DNA of 64,000 nt, taken from positions 1,364,001-1,428,000 of the forward strand of contig NZ_AP022599.1 in the NCBI RefSeq assembly GCF_010725725.1, written 5' to 3'. The notes below the pieces were generated by a model, which ran no database searches, was not told where the DNA came from, and worked only from the letters and a program-made list of their open reading frames with translations. Below are positions 25,413 to 33,581 of this stretch, piece after piece. Every line of letters starts with the position of its first letter. The first letter of the stretch is position 1. The position numbers and the translations under genes were made by a program. Source of the DNA: Mycolicibacterium pulveris. GTDB taxonomy: Bacteria > Actinomycetota > Actinomycetes > Mycobacteriales > Mycobacteriaceae.

Positions 25413-25688
25413 TTAGGCCAGTAGATACATGCCGATGAGCACGCCCAGCAGCGCCACGCAATACCCCTCGAAGATTGCGCGGAGCGCCAGTGGCGCGTGG
25501 TTCAACTCCATGAAATACAGTCCCACCAGCCGAACTTTGAAGGTCGCGACGACGAAGATGATCAGGCTTGCCGGGACGTGGCTGCCGCCGCCCAGCATGT
25601 GCTCGGTGCCGAGGGCCCAGGAAATCACCGTCAGCGTCGTCAAGGCCAGCCAGGCCACCGACGCATTGCTACGTACCAATGTCCTCAT
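25413..25688 (-). CDS. Cytochrome c oxidase subunit IV / NorF-like small membrane protein
   Basis: 91 aa from the ATG at 25688. Three hydrophobic segments; the middle one contains VVATFKVRLVGLYFMELNHAP, the pattern of the prokaryotic COX4/NorF family (short proteins accompanying subunit-III-like NorE). It starts 2 nt after the NorE-like stop. It would be an accessory membrane subunit; no catalytic role is expected. Confidence 0.85.
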   Translation of the reverse strand: MRTLVRSNASVAWLALTTLTVISWALGTEHMLGGGSHVPASLIIFVVATFKVRLVGLYFMELNHAPLALRAIFEGYCVALLGVLIGMYLLA

Positions 25689-25690
25689 GT

Positions 25691-26308
25691 TCACCGCACC
25701 AGGAACAGCAATGGGAAGATGACGATCCACAGCAGATCGACCATGTGCCAAAAACATCCGCCGCCTTCGAAGAACGCGATCCGGGTAGGCGTGGGCGACG
25801 GCTTGCGAGCCAACACCGACAGGGCAACCAGAACGCCGAGACCGATCACCACGTGTGCCAGGTGGAGTCCGGTCAACACGTAGTAGTACATGAAGAACTC
25901 GTTGGTGCTCGGCGTGATGCCGGCAGCGATCTTCTCGTGGTACTCGAAGATTTTGACGACCACGAAGAGACAGCCGATAGCGAACCCGACGATGGTCAGC
26001 CGCGGCGCCAACGACCGCCAGCGCTCGGAGCGCAGGGCGACGACGGCGAATACCACGAACACCGAACTGGTCAACAGGACCAACGTGTTGATGGCACCGA
26101 AGTTGCGGTTCAAGGCGTCCTGGGACTGCGCGAACAGCTCGCGGTCCTCGCCCCGACGGCTCAGGTAGACCACGAACAGGACGGCGAAAACGAGCATGTC
26201 CCCGAAGAGCAGCACCCAGATCCCGGCTTCACCCGGAATGTGCTTGCCGGGCGGGGACGGATCGGTGGCGGTGGCTTGCGGCCGTCCGATCACCTCCGAT
26301 GTCGACAT
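25691..26308 (-). CDS. Cytochrome c oxidase subunit III family protein, NorE-like
   Basis: 205 aa from the ATG at 26308 (AAGGAGG 9 nt upstream; a TTG at 26314 is less likely). Five hydrophobic helices. Signature residues: GEAGIWVLLFGDM in helix 1, VVKIFEYHEK, YYVLTGLHLAHVVIG and GGCFWHMVDLLWIVIFPLLFL, the usual subunit III/NorE set. First gene of the NorE-NorF-paralog G-NorD-NorQ operon. A 17-bp dyad with -10 and -35 boxes lies just upstream (26330-26376). Confidence 0.88.
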   Translation of the reverse strand: MSTSEVIGRPQATATDPSPPGKHIPGEAGIWVLLFGDMLVFAVLFVVYLSRRGEDRELFAQSQDALNRNFGAINTLVLLTSSVFVVFAVVALRSERWRSLAPRLTIVGFAIGCLFVVVKIFEYHEKIAAGITPSTNEFFMYYYVLTGLHLAHVVIGLGVLVALSVLARKPSPTPTRIAFFEGGGCFWHMVDLLWIVIFPLLFLVR

Positions 26309-26329
26309 CCGCAACTGCCTCCTTATCTT

Positions 26330-26376
26330 TGAGATTAAGTGTCTCAGATTCTAAATCCGGCAGCTGGGCCAGTCAA
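26330..26376 (-). promoter_or_regulatory. Promoter and 17-bp operator of the NorE-NorQ operon
   Basis: Read on the minus strand: TTGACT (-35, 26371-26376), 17 nt, TAGAAT (-10, 26348-26353), 1 nt, then the dyad TGAGATTAAGTGTCTCA (plus-strand form, 26330-26346) with perfect 5-bp arms. The operator would cover the transcription start, as for a repressor. Confidence 0.72.
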
Positions 26377-26419
26377 TGAGAAGCCAGCGGCTCTATCACG
26401 ATATGACGCCCCTCGGCTC

Positions 26420-26466
26420 TTGACAGCCGTTTCACCTCAGCTTTATTTTTGAGACGTGTGATCTGA
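26420..26466 (+). promoter_or_regulatory. Promoter and 17-bp operator of membrane paralog H
   Basis: TTGACA (26420-26425), 17 nt, TTATTT (26443-26448), 1 nt, then TGAGACGTGTGATCTGA (26450-26466). The left half matches the regulon consensus exactly, the right half has a mismatch. Same geometry as the other sites, 68 nt before the gene. Confidence 0.65.
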
Positions 26467-26533
26467 ATTCTGGACCGCCCTCACACGGCCCTTCGGTCAC
26501 CGTCTCGCCAAAGGATTTAAGGAGCGCCACGCT

Positions 26534-27307
26534 ATGACCAGCAGCCGGAGCCGCTTTTCGGAGCACAGCCAGCGCGCGATCCTCTGGTGGGGGATCGCAC
26601 TGGCCGTCATCTACTTCTTCGCGTTGTGGTTGCTGCTGGGCCAGGTGCCGACCAAGAACCCGGCCTGGACCGCCGAGCAGATCGCCGACTGGTATGCCAC
26701 CAATCAGAGCAAGATCAAGTGGGGCGCGGTGATCTGCAGTTGGACCGGGGCGTTCATGATGCCGATCCTGGCGGTCGTCGCCGTGCAGATGGCTCGGGTC
26801 GAAACGGGCGGCTGGAAGATCTGGAGCACGCTCTCATTGGTCAGCGGCGCGATGATGTCGTTGTTCCTGATGCTGCCTCCGATGATGTGGGGGGTGGCGG
26901 CATACACCGCGCCCCGCAAGGATCCCGAGGTCACCGCGCTCATGCACGAGCTGGCCACGCTGACACTGACGACGACCGACCAGTACTACATCTTCATGTG
27001 GGTCGCCGTCACCGTGATCTGCCTGCGCCCGGCGACCCAGCTGGTCAAGCACAATCCGTTCCCGCGCTGGTGGGGCTGGATGTCGCTGTGGATCACGATC
27101 ATGTTCGAAGCCGGCGCCATCGCGTTCATTCCGCGCAGCGGCCCGTTCGCGTGGAACGGTCTGTTGGTCTTCTGGTCGCCGTTGACGCTGTTCGCGACGT
27201 GGATCACGGTGCAGAGCTTCCTGACGTTCCGTGCGCTGCGGTTGCAGGCCGCCGAGAACGATCCCGCGCCGATCACTGACCCACGCGAAGCCGCAACGGT
27301 CTTCTGA
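26534..27307 (+). CDS. Six-helix membrane protein paralog H
   Basis: 257 aa from an ATG, with AAGGAG about 10 nt upstream. More divergent than the others but recognisable: SKIKWGAVI before helix 2, PPMMWGVAAYTAPRKDPE in place of the W-x-A-A-F-R motif, MHELATL, NPFPRWWGWMSLW, and PRSGPFAWNG. It is the only family member transcribed alone, under its own operator (26450). It links the membrane family to the 27-47 kb regulon. Confidence 0.84.
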   Translation: MTSSRSRFSEHSQRAILWWGIALAVIYFFALWLLLGQVPTKNPAWTAEQIADWYATNQSKIKWGAVICSWTGAFMMPILAVVAVQMARVETGGWKIWSTLSLVSGAMMSLFLMLPPMMWGVAAYTAPRKDPEVTALMHELATLTLTTTDQYYIFMWVAVTVICLRPATQLVKHNPFPRWWGWMSLWITIMFEAGAIAFIPRSGPFAWNGLLVFWSPLTLFATWITVQSFLTFRALRLQAAENDPAPITDPREAATVF

Positions 27308-27339
27308 AACATCCGGTCCGGCAAGGATCTTGACCGCGG

Positions 27340-28335
27340 TCAGGCGCTGAGCTGATCCCAGAAGGTCTCCTCGTCGACGGCCAGGGCCGCCGCACCGAGT
27401 CGGCCGCACCAGCTCAGTTCCGACCGATCGGCGTCGCGCTGTGCCCACAGGCTGCGCGTGAACCGGTGCAAGCCGTACTCGGTGGTGATACCGACCGCGC
27501 CGTGCAGCTGGTGCGCCGTGCGAGCCACCGCGGTGGCGCACTGGGCCGCAGCGATCCGCGCCGTCGCCGCAGCGCTGAGACGGCGGAGCGCGCTGTTACC
27601 GCCTCCCTGAGCCACTTTCACCGCACGGCGCAATGCCGCCTCAGCAGTGCGGATCCCGACCGCCATGTGTGCCAAATTACCTGTGACTGCCGAGATTTCG
27701 ACCAACGGTGCACCGAACTGATGCCGCTCGACGACATAGCGCCTGGTCATGTCGTAGGCGCCCCAGCACCCACCGATCAGCGCTGCCGACCTGGCCAGCA
27801 CCAGCCGCTCGGCCGCGGCGTCGGCGTGGACATCGGCGTGTGTGCACGGCGAATCGGTCAGCCGCACCCGTCCGGACGGCCGTCCCGCGATGTCGACCAC
27901 TGCCTCGATGTCGGCATCGGCGAGTTCGAACACCGCGAGACCGGCAACCCCGATGACGACGGCCCGCCGCGCCAACGGTGCGAACGCGACGACGCCGAGG
28001 TCACCGCTCAGCGACGGGCCGCTGAGATCCAGCTCGTCGTGGGTGACGACGGTGTCGAACCTGCCGTCTGCGTCCGCAGCACCGATCGCGAAGGCGGCCG
28101 TCGCCGCTTCCACGATGGGAGTGTCCACTCCCGCGCGTGCCAACTCCCGAATCACTACCAGCAGGTCGTCGAGTTCACCGCCGGATCCGCCCTTGTCCTC
28201 CGGGATTCCGATCCCGGTGAGGCCGAGCTCACGGACGTTCGACCAAAGCGCGGACAACTGTCCGTCCGGCACCGGGTCAGCCTCCTTGGCAAGCGCCCGC
28301 ACCAGGTCGGTCAACTCGTCGGCAAATCCGCTCAT
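27340..28335 (-). CDS. Acyl-CoA dehydrogenase, second of an adjacent pair
   Basis: 331 aa from the ATG at 28335, overlapping the previous gene (ATGA). It is short for the family, with GIPEDKGGSGGELDD at the N-terminus, a reduced middle domain, and a C-terminal domain with QLHGAVGITTEYGLHRF. The usual ALTEPDAGS-type flavin motif is missing, so it may be the non-catalytic or partner subunit of the dehydrogenase at 28332, as in mycobacterial alpha2beta2 enzymes. Last gene of the 30262-27340 operon. Convergent with paralog H; the perfect palindrome TGACCGCGGTCA (27331-27342) overlaps its stop. Confidence 0.87.
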   Translation of the reverse strand: MSGFADELTDLVRALAKEADPVPDGQLSALWSNVRELGLTGIGIPEDKGGSGGELDDLLVVIRELARAGVDTPIVEAATAAFAIGAADADGRFDTVVTHDELDLSGPSLSGDLGVVAFAPLARRAVVIGVAGLAVFELADADIEAVVDIAGRPSGRVRLTDSPCTHADVHADAAAERLVLARSAALIGGCWGAYDMTRRYVVERHQFGAPLVEISAVTGNLAHMAVGIRTAEAALRRAVKVAQGGGNSALRRLSAAATARIAAAQCATAVARTAHQLHGAVGITTEYGLHRFTRSLWAQRDADRSELSWCGRLGAAALAVDEETFWDQLSA

Positions 28336-29456
28336 GACGCGGTCAGGCTCCTGATCTCGTTCTTCGCGACGATGGACAACAGCACATCCGACGATCCGCC
28401 ACGGATACTGAACCCCGGTGCGGCGCAAAGTGCTTGGGCCAAGGGTTCGCCTTGCACGACGGCGAATCCGGTACGCCGGGCGAACTCGATGACATCGACC
28501 TCGAAGCGTGTGCCCAGATACTTCAGGGTGGCGGCCTCGGTGATGGGGGCACGACCCTCGTCCATGGCCTCGGCGATCTCCCAGCATTGACGTCGCAGCA
28601 CCGAGAGTCGGGCGACCATGTCGCCCAGTTCGGCGTCGAATCGATGCTCGTCGGCATCACGCAGCTGCTGGATCACCTCGCGCAACAACGGATATGTGCT
28701 CAGCACCCGTTCGGGACCACCGCGTTCGAACGACAGCTGCTCGGTGACCTGGCGCCAACCGTTTCCGACCTGGCCGATCAATCGATTGTCCGGTACGAAG
28801 ACATCGGTGAACAACACCTCGTTGAAATGGTGTTCGCCCGACATGTCCCAGATCGGCGATACCTGCACGCCCTCGCTGGACATGTCGACGATGAACTCCG
28901 AAAGCCCTTCGTGTTTGCGCCCCGACGAGTCGGTTCGAGCCAGCAAGTAGGCGTGGGTGGCGTGGTGCCCCTGGCTCGTCCATGTCTTACGGCCGGTGAC
29001 CCGCCAACCGCCGTCGACCTTCACCGCGGAGGTACGCACGGCGGCGAGGTCCGAACCCGCTTCCGGCTCGCTCATCCCCAGGCAGAAAATGTACTCAGCG
29101 CGAATGATGCCCGGTAGCAACTCGCGCTGTAGCTCGGGTGAGCCGTAACGCAGTATCGCCGGTCCTATCTGCCGGTCCCCAATCCAGTGCGCGGCCACGG
29201 GTGCACCGGCCCGCAACAGTTCCTCGGTGACGGCCAACCGGGATCGGGCATCAAGACCGGCGCCGCCGAACTCCCTCGGCCAGGTGAGCCCGATCAACCC
29301 CCGCCTCGCCAGCTCCCGGGAGAATTCCAGATCGAACGACCGCAGCCAACAATCGCTTCGAGGGACATAACGACCAGCCGCCAGCCACTCTTCGGTCAGT
29401 TCCCGAACCACCTGCCGGAGTTCGGCTCCGGTGCGCACCTGCGCGCCGATGCTCAT
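28332..29456 (-). CDS. Acyl-CoA dehydrogenase, first of an adjacent pair
   Basis: 374 aa. Motifs: TWPREFGGAGLD, CLGMSEPEAGSDLAAVRT (flavin/substrate loop), TGRKTWTSQGHHATH, and a C-terminal PGFSIRGGSSDVLLSIVAK. The N-terminal helical domain is complete, so this is probably the flavin-carrying subunit of the pair with 27340. It overlaps both neighbours by 4 bp (enoyl-CoA hydratase upstream, dehydrogenase downstream). Confidence 0.9.
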   Translation of the reverse strand: MSIGAQVRTGAELRQVVRELTEEWLAAGRYVPRSDCWLRSFDLEFSRELARRGLIGLTWPREFGGAGLDARSRLAVTEELLRAGAPVAAHWIGDRQIGPAILRYGSPELQRELLPGIIRAEYIFCLGMSEPEAGSDLAAVRTSAVKVDGGWRVTGRKTWTSQGHHATHAYLLARTDSSGRKHEGLSEFIVDMSSEGVQVSPIWDMSGEHHFNEVLFTDVFVPDNRLIGQVGNGWRQVTEQLSFERGGPERVLSTYPLLREVIQQLRDADEHRFDAELGDMVARLSVLRRQCWEIAEAMDEGRAPITEAATLKYLGTRFEVDVIEFARRTGFAVVQGEPLAQALCAAPGFSIRGGSSDVLLSIVAKNEIRSLTAS

Positions 29457-30262
29457 CGGGCGGCGAAGCTCGGGATCCGCCGCTCCACCGAGGCGCGCAC
29501 CCCTTCGGCGAAGTCAGCGGTATCGCGAAGCCAGGCCTGTTCTGACCGCTCGTGATCGGTCGCGGCAGCGATCGCGTCAACCAATCCCCGACGCAGCGTC
29601 GTCCGAATACTGCGCACGGCCAGCGGTGCGGCCGTGGCGATCTCACCGGCAAGCGCGATCGCGGTATCCCGAAGCGCGTCGTCGGAATCGACCAGCCGGT
29701 CGACCAAGCCGATTCGATGGGCTTCGGCACCGTCGACCCGCCGACCGGTGATCAGAAGATCCGCGGCGCGCTGCTCTCCTACCACCCGCGGTAACGTCAC
29801 CGTCAACCCGAACCCGTGGTGCAACCCAATCCGGGAGAAGTTCGCGGCCAACCGTGCCCCCGGGCCTGCGACGCGAAAGTCAGCCGCCAGCGCCAATCCC
29901 AGGCCGCCGCCGACCGCGGCACCCTGTACGGCGGCCACCATCGGAAGCTCGGACGCGAAAAGCCGAACCGCCGCCCCATACAGTCGCCGAGCCCCCTCAT
30001 CAGGAGATACTTGGGCGGCACCACTGGTGCCACCGAAATCGGCACCCGCGCAGAAGTTCTTGCCGTCGGAGGCCAGAACCAGCGCGCGCACGTCACCCGA
30101 TTGCGACAGCTCGTGAGCGGTTGCGGCGATGGCCTCGATAAGGTCGGCGTCGAAGAAGTTATGCGGTGGCCGGCGGATCTCCAGCACGCCGATGCCGTCG
30201 GCTCGAACTTCGACGCCGAGATCGGTGTCAGGCGGCGAACCGTCCGCTGCTTGTGTTGGCAT
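29453..30262 (-). CDS. Enoyl-CoA hydratase/isomerase family protein
   Basis: 269 aa from the ATG at 30262 (a GTG one codon earlier is possible; AGGGA is better placed for the ATG). Crotonase motifs: GKNFCAGADFGG and GAAVGGGLGLALAADFRV, with the C-terminal helix ending FAEGVRASVERRIPSF. First gene of an operon with the dehydrogenase pair, so it would hydrate their enoyl-CoA product. Its promoter carries a 17-bp operator (30279-30325). Confidence 0.9.
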   Translation of the reverse strand: MPTQAADGSPPDTDLGVEVRADGIGVLEIRRPPHNFFDADLIEAIAATAHELSQSGDVRALVLASDGKNFCAGADFGGTSGAAQVSPDEGARRLYGAAVRLFASELPMVAAVQGAAVGGGLGLALAADFRVAGPGARLAANFSRIGLHHGFGLTVTLPRVVGEQRAADLLITGRRVDGAEAHRIGLVDRLVDSDDALRDTAIALAGEIATAAPLAVRSIRTTLRRGLVDAIAAATDHERSEQAWLRDTADFAEGVRASVERRIPSFAAR

Positions 30263-30278
30263 CACAATCCCTAATTTT

Positions 30279-30325
30279 TGAGTTGATATATCTCAAATAT
30301 ATCGGCGGGGAGGCGGCTCGGTCAA
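30279..30325 (-). promoter_or_regulatory. Promoter and 17-bp operator of the hydratase/dehydrogenase operon
   Basis: On the minus strand: TTGACC (30320-30325), 17 nt, ATATAT (30297-30302), 1 nt, then the dyad TGAGTTGATATATCTCA (30279-30295, plus-strand form), with AAA/TTT-type flanks extending the arms. Same geometry as the sites at 26330, 38942 and 40235. Confidence 0.72.
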
Positions 30326-30340
30326 CGCAGCCGACAGGTG

Positions 30341-30964
30341 TTATGCGTTACCGGGCAGGATCAGCGATACCGCAACTCGCGCAATATGTTCCGTCTCAAT
30401 GCCGTCTTCGGGACGGAACCAGCGCGACACCCACAGGCACATCCCCAGCAACAGCCGGGTGGTGGTCACGACATCGGCGGGTTCGAGCACTCCCTCCGCC
30501 ATCGCCTCCTCGACGCAGGCGTGCCAGGTCGCCTCGTACTCGCGGCTCCAGACATGCCAACGTTCGAACACATCGGCGGGCAGGCCTTCGCCGCCGAAAA
30601 AGACCGGCATGTAACCACGCATCCTGACCGCCGCCTCGACCTGCATTTCGATCAGCCGGATCAGTTTGTCGCGCACGGTGGTTGCCGACCGGATCACCTC
30701 GTCCATAACCTCGGTCTGCTGGCGCGTGGCCCGCTCGAACATGATCCCGACCAGATCCTCCTTGGTAGGGACGAGCCGGTACAGGGTCGCGCGTGACACA
30801 TCGAGCCGTTCGGCGGCCCCGACGATCGAGATCGCCTTGTCGCCACCGTCGATGACGAGTCCCGCAACGGCATCGGCGACCGCATCGAGGTCGATCACCA
30901 TCCGGGGCCGACCCCGCGGTCGGGCGGCGGCCTCCGCCGCATCCTCTGGTGGCTGCCCCGACAT
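30341..30964 (-). CDS. TetR-family regulator, proposed regulon controller 1
   Basis: 207 aa. Begins with a basic RGRPRMVI arm, then DAVADAVAGLVIDGGDKAI, SIVGAAERLDVSRATLYRLV and PTKEDLVGIMFERA. The recognition region is almost identical to that of the TetR at 45504 (SRATLYRTVPTKEDLLGILFERS), and similarity continues through MPVFFGGEGLPADVF and LLLGMCLWVSRWFRP. Two regulators with the same DNA-reading helix should share sites; the 17-bp dyad that recurs around both, including one just upstream of this gene (30989), is the natural candidate. Confidence 0.93.
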   Translation of the reverse strand: MSGQPPEDAAEAAARPRGRPRMVIDLDAVADAVAGLVIDGGDKAISIVGAAERLDVSRATLYRLVPTKEDLVGIMFERATRQQTEVMDEVIRSATTVRDKLIRLIEMQVEAAVRMRGYMPVFFGGEGLPADVFERWHVWSREYEATWHACVEEAMAEGVLEPADVVTTTRLLLGMCLWVSRWFRPEDGIETEHIARVAVSLILPGNA

Positions 30965-30988
30965 GAATCACCTCCCGGGGATTAAATC

Positions 30989-31010
30989 TGAGACTTCTAG
31001 CCTCAGAATA
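30989..31010 (-). promoter_or_regulatory. 17-bp operator upstream of TetR 30341
   Basis: TGAGACTTCTAGCCTCA (30989-31005) has perfect 4-bp end arms, extending to CTGAG/CTCAG. A minus-strand -10-like TATTCT (31005-31010) abuts it. A clear -35 at standard spacing was not found. Its place 25 nt before the start suggests autoregulation. Confidence 0.65.
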
Positions 31011-31032
31011 GCCGACGCCCGGCAGGCCACGG

Positions 31033-31800
31033 TCAGGCGTCCTGCCACACCGGCGGGCGCTTCTCCACGAAGGCTCGCGCACCCTCGGCGGCGTCGGCCG
31101 ACTCGCGCACCGGGTCGGTGTATCGGCGCTGCAGCATGAACCCGTCCGCGTCGTCCCAGCGCACGGCGCTGACCGCTACCGCCTTGGCTGCGCGCACGGC
31201 CATCGGCGCGTTGGCAGCGATGGCCGTCGCGAGGTCGATGGCCCTGGCCAGCGCCGTGCCCGCGGGCACCACGTCGTTGACCAGCCCGATCCGATGGGCC
31301 CGTTCGGCGGAGATCGGGGCACCGGTCATGATCATCTCCAGCGCGACCGCGCGAGGCACCCGGGTGGGCAGCCGAAGCACGCCACCGGCTGTCGCCACCA
31401 GCCCGCGGGCGACCTCGGGCAGGCCGAGGCTGGCATCGTCGGCCACCACGATGAGGTCGGCAGCCAGCGCGATCTCCAGCCCACCGCCGAGGGCGGCGCC
31501 CTCGACGGCCGCGATCGTCGGCTTGGCCGGCGGCCGCTGCACCACGCCGAAGGCTCCGCGCGAATCCGTGATGGGCCGTTGTCCGGTCGCCGTCAACGCC
31601 TTGAGGTCCATTCCAGCACAGAAGAATCCGCCGCGCCCGGTGAGGACGATGGCCCGAACCTCTCTGTCGTTTTCGAAGTCATCTAGGGCCGCGGCAATTT
31701 CGTCTGCGGTTGGCTTGTCAATGGCGTTGCGAACCTTCGGCCTGTTGATCGCGAGTACACCGACATTCTTCTCGACCTCGATTTCGATGCCGGACGTCAT
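31033..31800 (-). CDS. Enoyl-CoA hydratase/isomerase family protein
   Basis: 255 aa; the ATG overlaps the SDR stop upstream (ATGA). Motifs: GRGGFFCAGMDLKAL and GAALGGGLEIALAADLIV, and a C-terminal EGARAFVEKRPPVW. Last gene of the SDR-SDR-hydratase operon that starts at 33449. The role is a hydration or isomerisation step next to two dehydrogenases of the alcohol/3-hydroxyacyl type. Confidence 0.9.
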   Translation of the reverse strand: MTSGIEIEVEKNVGVLAINRPKVRNAIDKPTADEIAAALDDFENDREVRAIVLTGRGGFFCAGMDLKALTATGQRPITDSRGAFGVVQRPPAKPTIAAVEGAALGGGLEIALAADLIVVADDASLGLPEVARGLVATAGGVLRLPTRVPRAVALEMIMTGAPISAERAHRIGLVNDVVPAGTALARAIDLATAIAANAPMAVRAAKAVAVSAVRWDDADGFMLQRRYTDPVRESADAAEGARAFVEKRPPVWQDA

Positions 31801-32561
31801 CGCGGTGCCATCCGAATCGCCCCGTCCAGCCTGATGGTCTCACCGTTGAGCATGCCGTTCTCGATGATCGCCAGTGCCAGATGGGCGAACTCGTCGGGCA
31901 CACCGAGCCGGCTCGGATGCGGCACGGTCGCGGCCAACGAGGAGCGGACCTGTTCGGGCAGCCGAGCCAGCAAGGGCGTGTCGAAGGTGCCCGGCGCGAT
32001 GGTGTTGACGCGAATCTGCTTGCCCGCCAGATCACGCGCGGCGACAATTGTCATGCCCACGACACCCGCTTTCGATGAGGCGTAGGGGATCTGGCCGATC
32101 TGACCTTCGAATGCCGCCACTGAAGCGGTGAGGACCACGACACCGCGGTCACCGTCGAGGAGGTCGTTTTTCGCCATCCGGGCCGCCGCCAACCGCAGCA
32201 CGTTGAACGAGCCGATGAGGTTCGTGGTGACGATCTCGGTGTAGAGCTCCAGCGACCCCGGCTCGCCGTTCTTGTCGATGAGCCTGACCGGCCCGCCGCG
32301 GCCGGCACAGTGCACCACCGCACGCACCGGAGCGTGTTCGGCAGCCAGATCCAGCGCGGCGGTGATCTGCTCGGCACTGCGGACGTCCGCAGGCGCGAAT
32401 CGCGCCCGCGATCCCAGTTCGGCGGCGATCGACGCGCCCTCCGACGTCGGTAGGTCGACGATCACGACATGCGCCCCGTTGTCGAGCAGGCGCTTGGCGG
32501 TGGCGAGGCCCAGACCGGACGCTCCCCCGGTGACGACTGCGGATGCGCCGTCGATGTTCAT
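31797..32561 (-). CDS. SDR-family oxidoreductase, 3-hydroxyacyl-CoA dehydrogenase type-2-like
   Basis: 254 aa classical short-chain dehydrogenase. Cofactor motif TGGASGLGLATAKRL, NAG-equivalent HCAGRGG, catalytic YASSKAG (Tyr-x3-Lys) and PGTFDTPLLARLPE. The pattern is close to HSD17B10/3-hydroxy-2-methylbutyryl-CoA dehydrogenases, so oxidation of a 3-hydroxyacyl-CoA is likely. It follows the mycofactocin-type SDR after 57 nt; that gap contains a perfect tandem duplication of TGATTCGAGG (32578-32597). Confidence 0.88.
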   Translation of the reverse strand: MNIDGASAVVTGGASGLGLATAKRLLDNGAHVVIVDLPTSEGASIAAELGSRARFAPADVRSAEQITAALDLAAEHAPVRAVVHCAGRGGPVRLIDKNGEPGSLELYTEIVTTNLIGSFNVLRLAAARMAKNDLLDGDRGVVVLTASVAAFEGQIGQIPYASSKAGVVGMTIVAARDLAGKQIRVNTIAPGTFDTPLLARLPEQVRSSLAATVPHPSRLGVPDEFAHLALAIIENGMLNGETIRLDGAIRMAPR

Positions 32562-32577
32562 TTGTTGCCTTTCAGGG

Positions 32578-32597
32578 TGATTCGAGGTGATTCGAGG
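32578..32597. repeat. Tandem 10-bp duplication
   Basis: TGATTCGAGG occurs twice head to tail, in the 57-bp gap between the two SDR genes. It may be a replication slip. Minus-strand transcripts cross it; no regulatory meaning is evident. Confidence 0.5.
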
Positions 32598-32618
32598 TGA
32601 GCACGACGGGGGGAATGG

Positions 32619-33449
32619 TCAGGCGCGACTGGAGAACCCGGCGTCGACACGGAACTCGGTACCGGTAATGAACTGACCGGCGTCGGAGACCAGGTGCATG
32701 ATCGAGTTGGTCACGTCCTCGGGCTCCAGCAGCCCGTTGGGCACCGGCAACGGATTCTGCATGATCGCCGCCACTTCCGGATACTCCTGGACGAACCGTC
32801 CGAAGGCCTCATTGGCCACCATCGGCGAGTTGACGCCCGTCGGGTGCACCGTGTTGACCCGGATGGAATCCTTGGCCAGAACATTCGCCCAGCCCCGCAT
32901 CAGGCCCACCACGCCGTGTTTGGCGGCGATGTACCCCTGGATCCCGGGTGAGCCGTCGGACAGACCGCCGGTCAGACCGGCCGTCGAGCTGGTGAGGACG
33001 ATCGAGCCACCCCGCCCGCCGGCCCGAAGGTGCGGAATGGCCGCGTCCACGGTGTTGAAGACGCCGGTCAGCATCACATCGATGCCGACATGCCAGGCCG
33101 CCCGGCGCAGCCGATGCTCGCCGGTGATCGCCATGACGCCCGCGTTGGCCAACACGATGTCCAGCCGACCGAGTTGGTTGACCCCGTCGTCGACGACCTT
33201 CTTGACCGCGTCGTAGTCCCGGACGTCGGCCACCTCCACAATCGCTGTCCGGCCGAACTTTTCGATCAGCGCCTTGGTCTCCTCGAGGTCAGCCGGGGTG
33301 GCCAGCGGGTATTCGACCGCATCGTCGTCAGCGCAGATGTCGAATCCGATGATGTCGGCGCCTTCCTCGGCGAGACGCACCGCATGCGAACGGCCCTGTC
33401 CGCGCGCGACCCCCGAGATGAACGCGACCTTTCCCTCGGCTAGCCCCAT
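32619..33449 (-). CDS. Mycofactocin-coupled SDR-family oxidoreductase
   Basis: 276 aa from the ATG at 33449; a longer frame would include the operator. The start GLAEGKVAFISGVARGQGR, with DICADDDA, is the hallmark of the mycobacterial mycofactocin-dependent group that keeps NAD or a quinone-like redox carrier non-exchangeable. Other SDR motifs: NAGVMAITGE, catalytic YIAAKHG, and HPTGVNSPMV. It would oxidise an alcohol. The upstream 17-bp dyad (33482) abuts an AATTAT -10. Confidence 0.88.
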   Translation of the reverse strand: MGLAEGKVAFISGVARGQGRSHAVRLAEEGADIIGFDICADDDAVEYPLATPADLEETKALIEKFGRTAIVEVADVRDYDAVKKVVDDGVNQLGRLDIVLANAGVMAITGEHRLRRAAWHVGIDVMLTGVFNTVDAAIPHLRAGGRGGSIVLTSSTAGLTGGLSDGSPGIQGYIAAKHGVVGLMRGWANVLAKDSIRVNTVHPTGVNSPMVANEAFGRFVQEYPEVAAIMQNPLPVPNGLLEPEDVTNSIMHLVSDAGQFITGTEFRVDAGFSSRA

Positions 33450-33481
33450 GTCCTTCGTCTCCTTGCTCCGGCGCTTATTTT

Positions 33482-33526
33482 TAAGGTTCGATGTCTCATA
33501 ATTGCGGGTGCCCGCGGCCGTGTCAA
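33482..33526 (-). promoter_or_regulatory. Promoter and 17-bp operator of the SDR operon
   Basis: On the minus strand: TTGACA (33521-33526), 17 nt, AATTAT (33498-33503), then the dyad (plus-strand TAAGGTTCGATGTCTCA, 33482-33498). The dyad and -10 share one base. The left arm has one mismatch from TGAG. The divergent thioesterase gene at 33582 lies on the other side. Confidence 0.68.
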
Positions 33527-33581
33527 CGGTCACAGTCGCGGAGCTTGGTAACGCTCGTTACTCACTCGCTACGCTCAACCC

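Noticed and set aside
27331..27342. Perfect palindrome TGACCGCGGTCA as a terminator
   Set aside because: It has no loop and overlaps a stop codon; it is a possible protein site at most, and lies between convergent gene ends.
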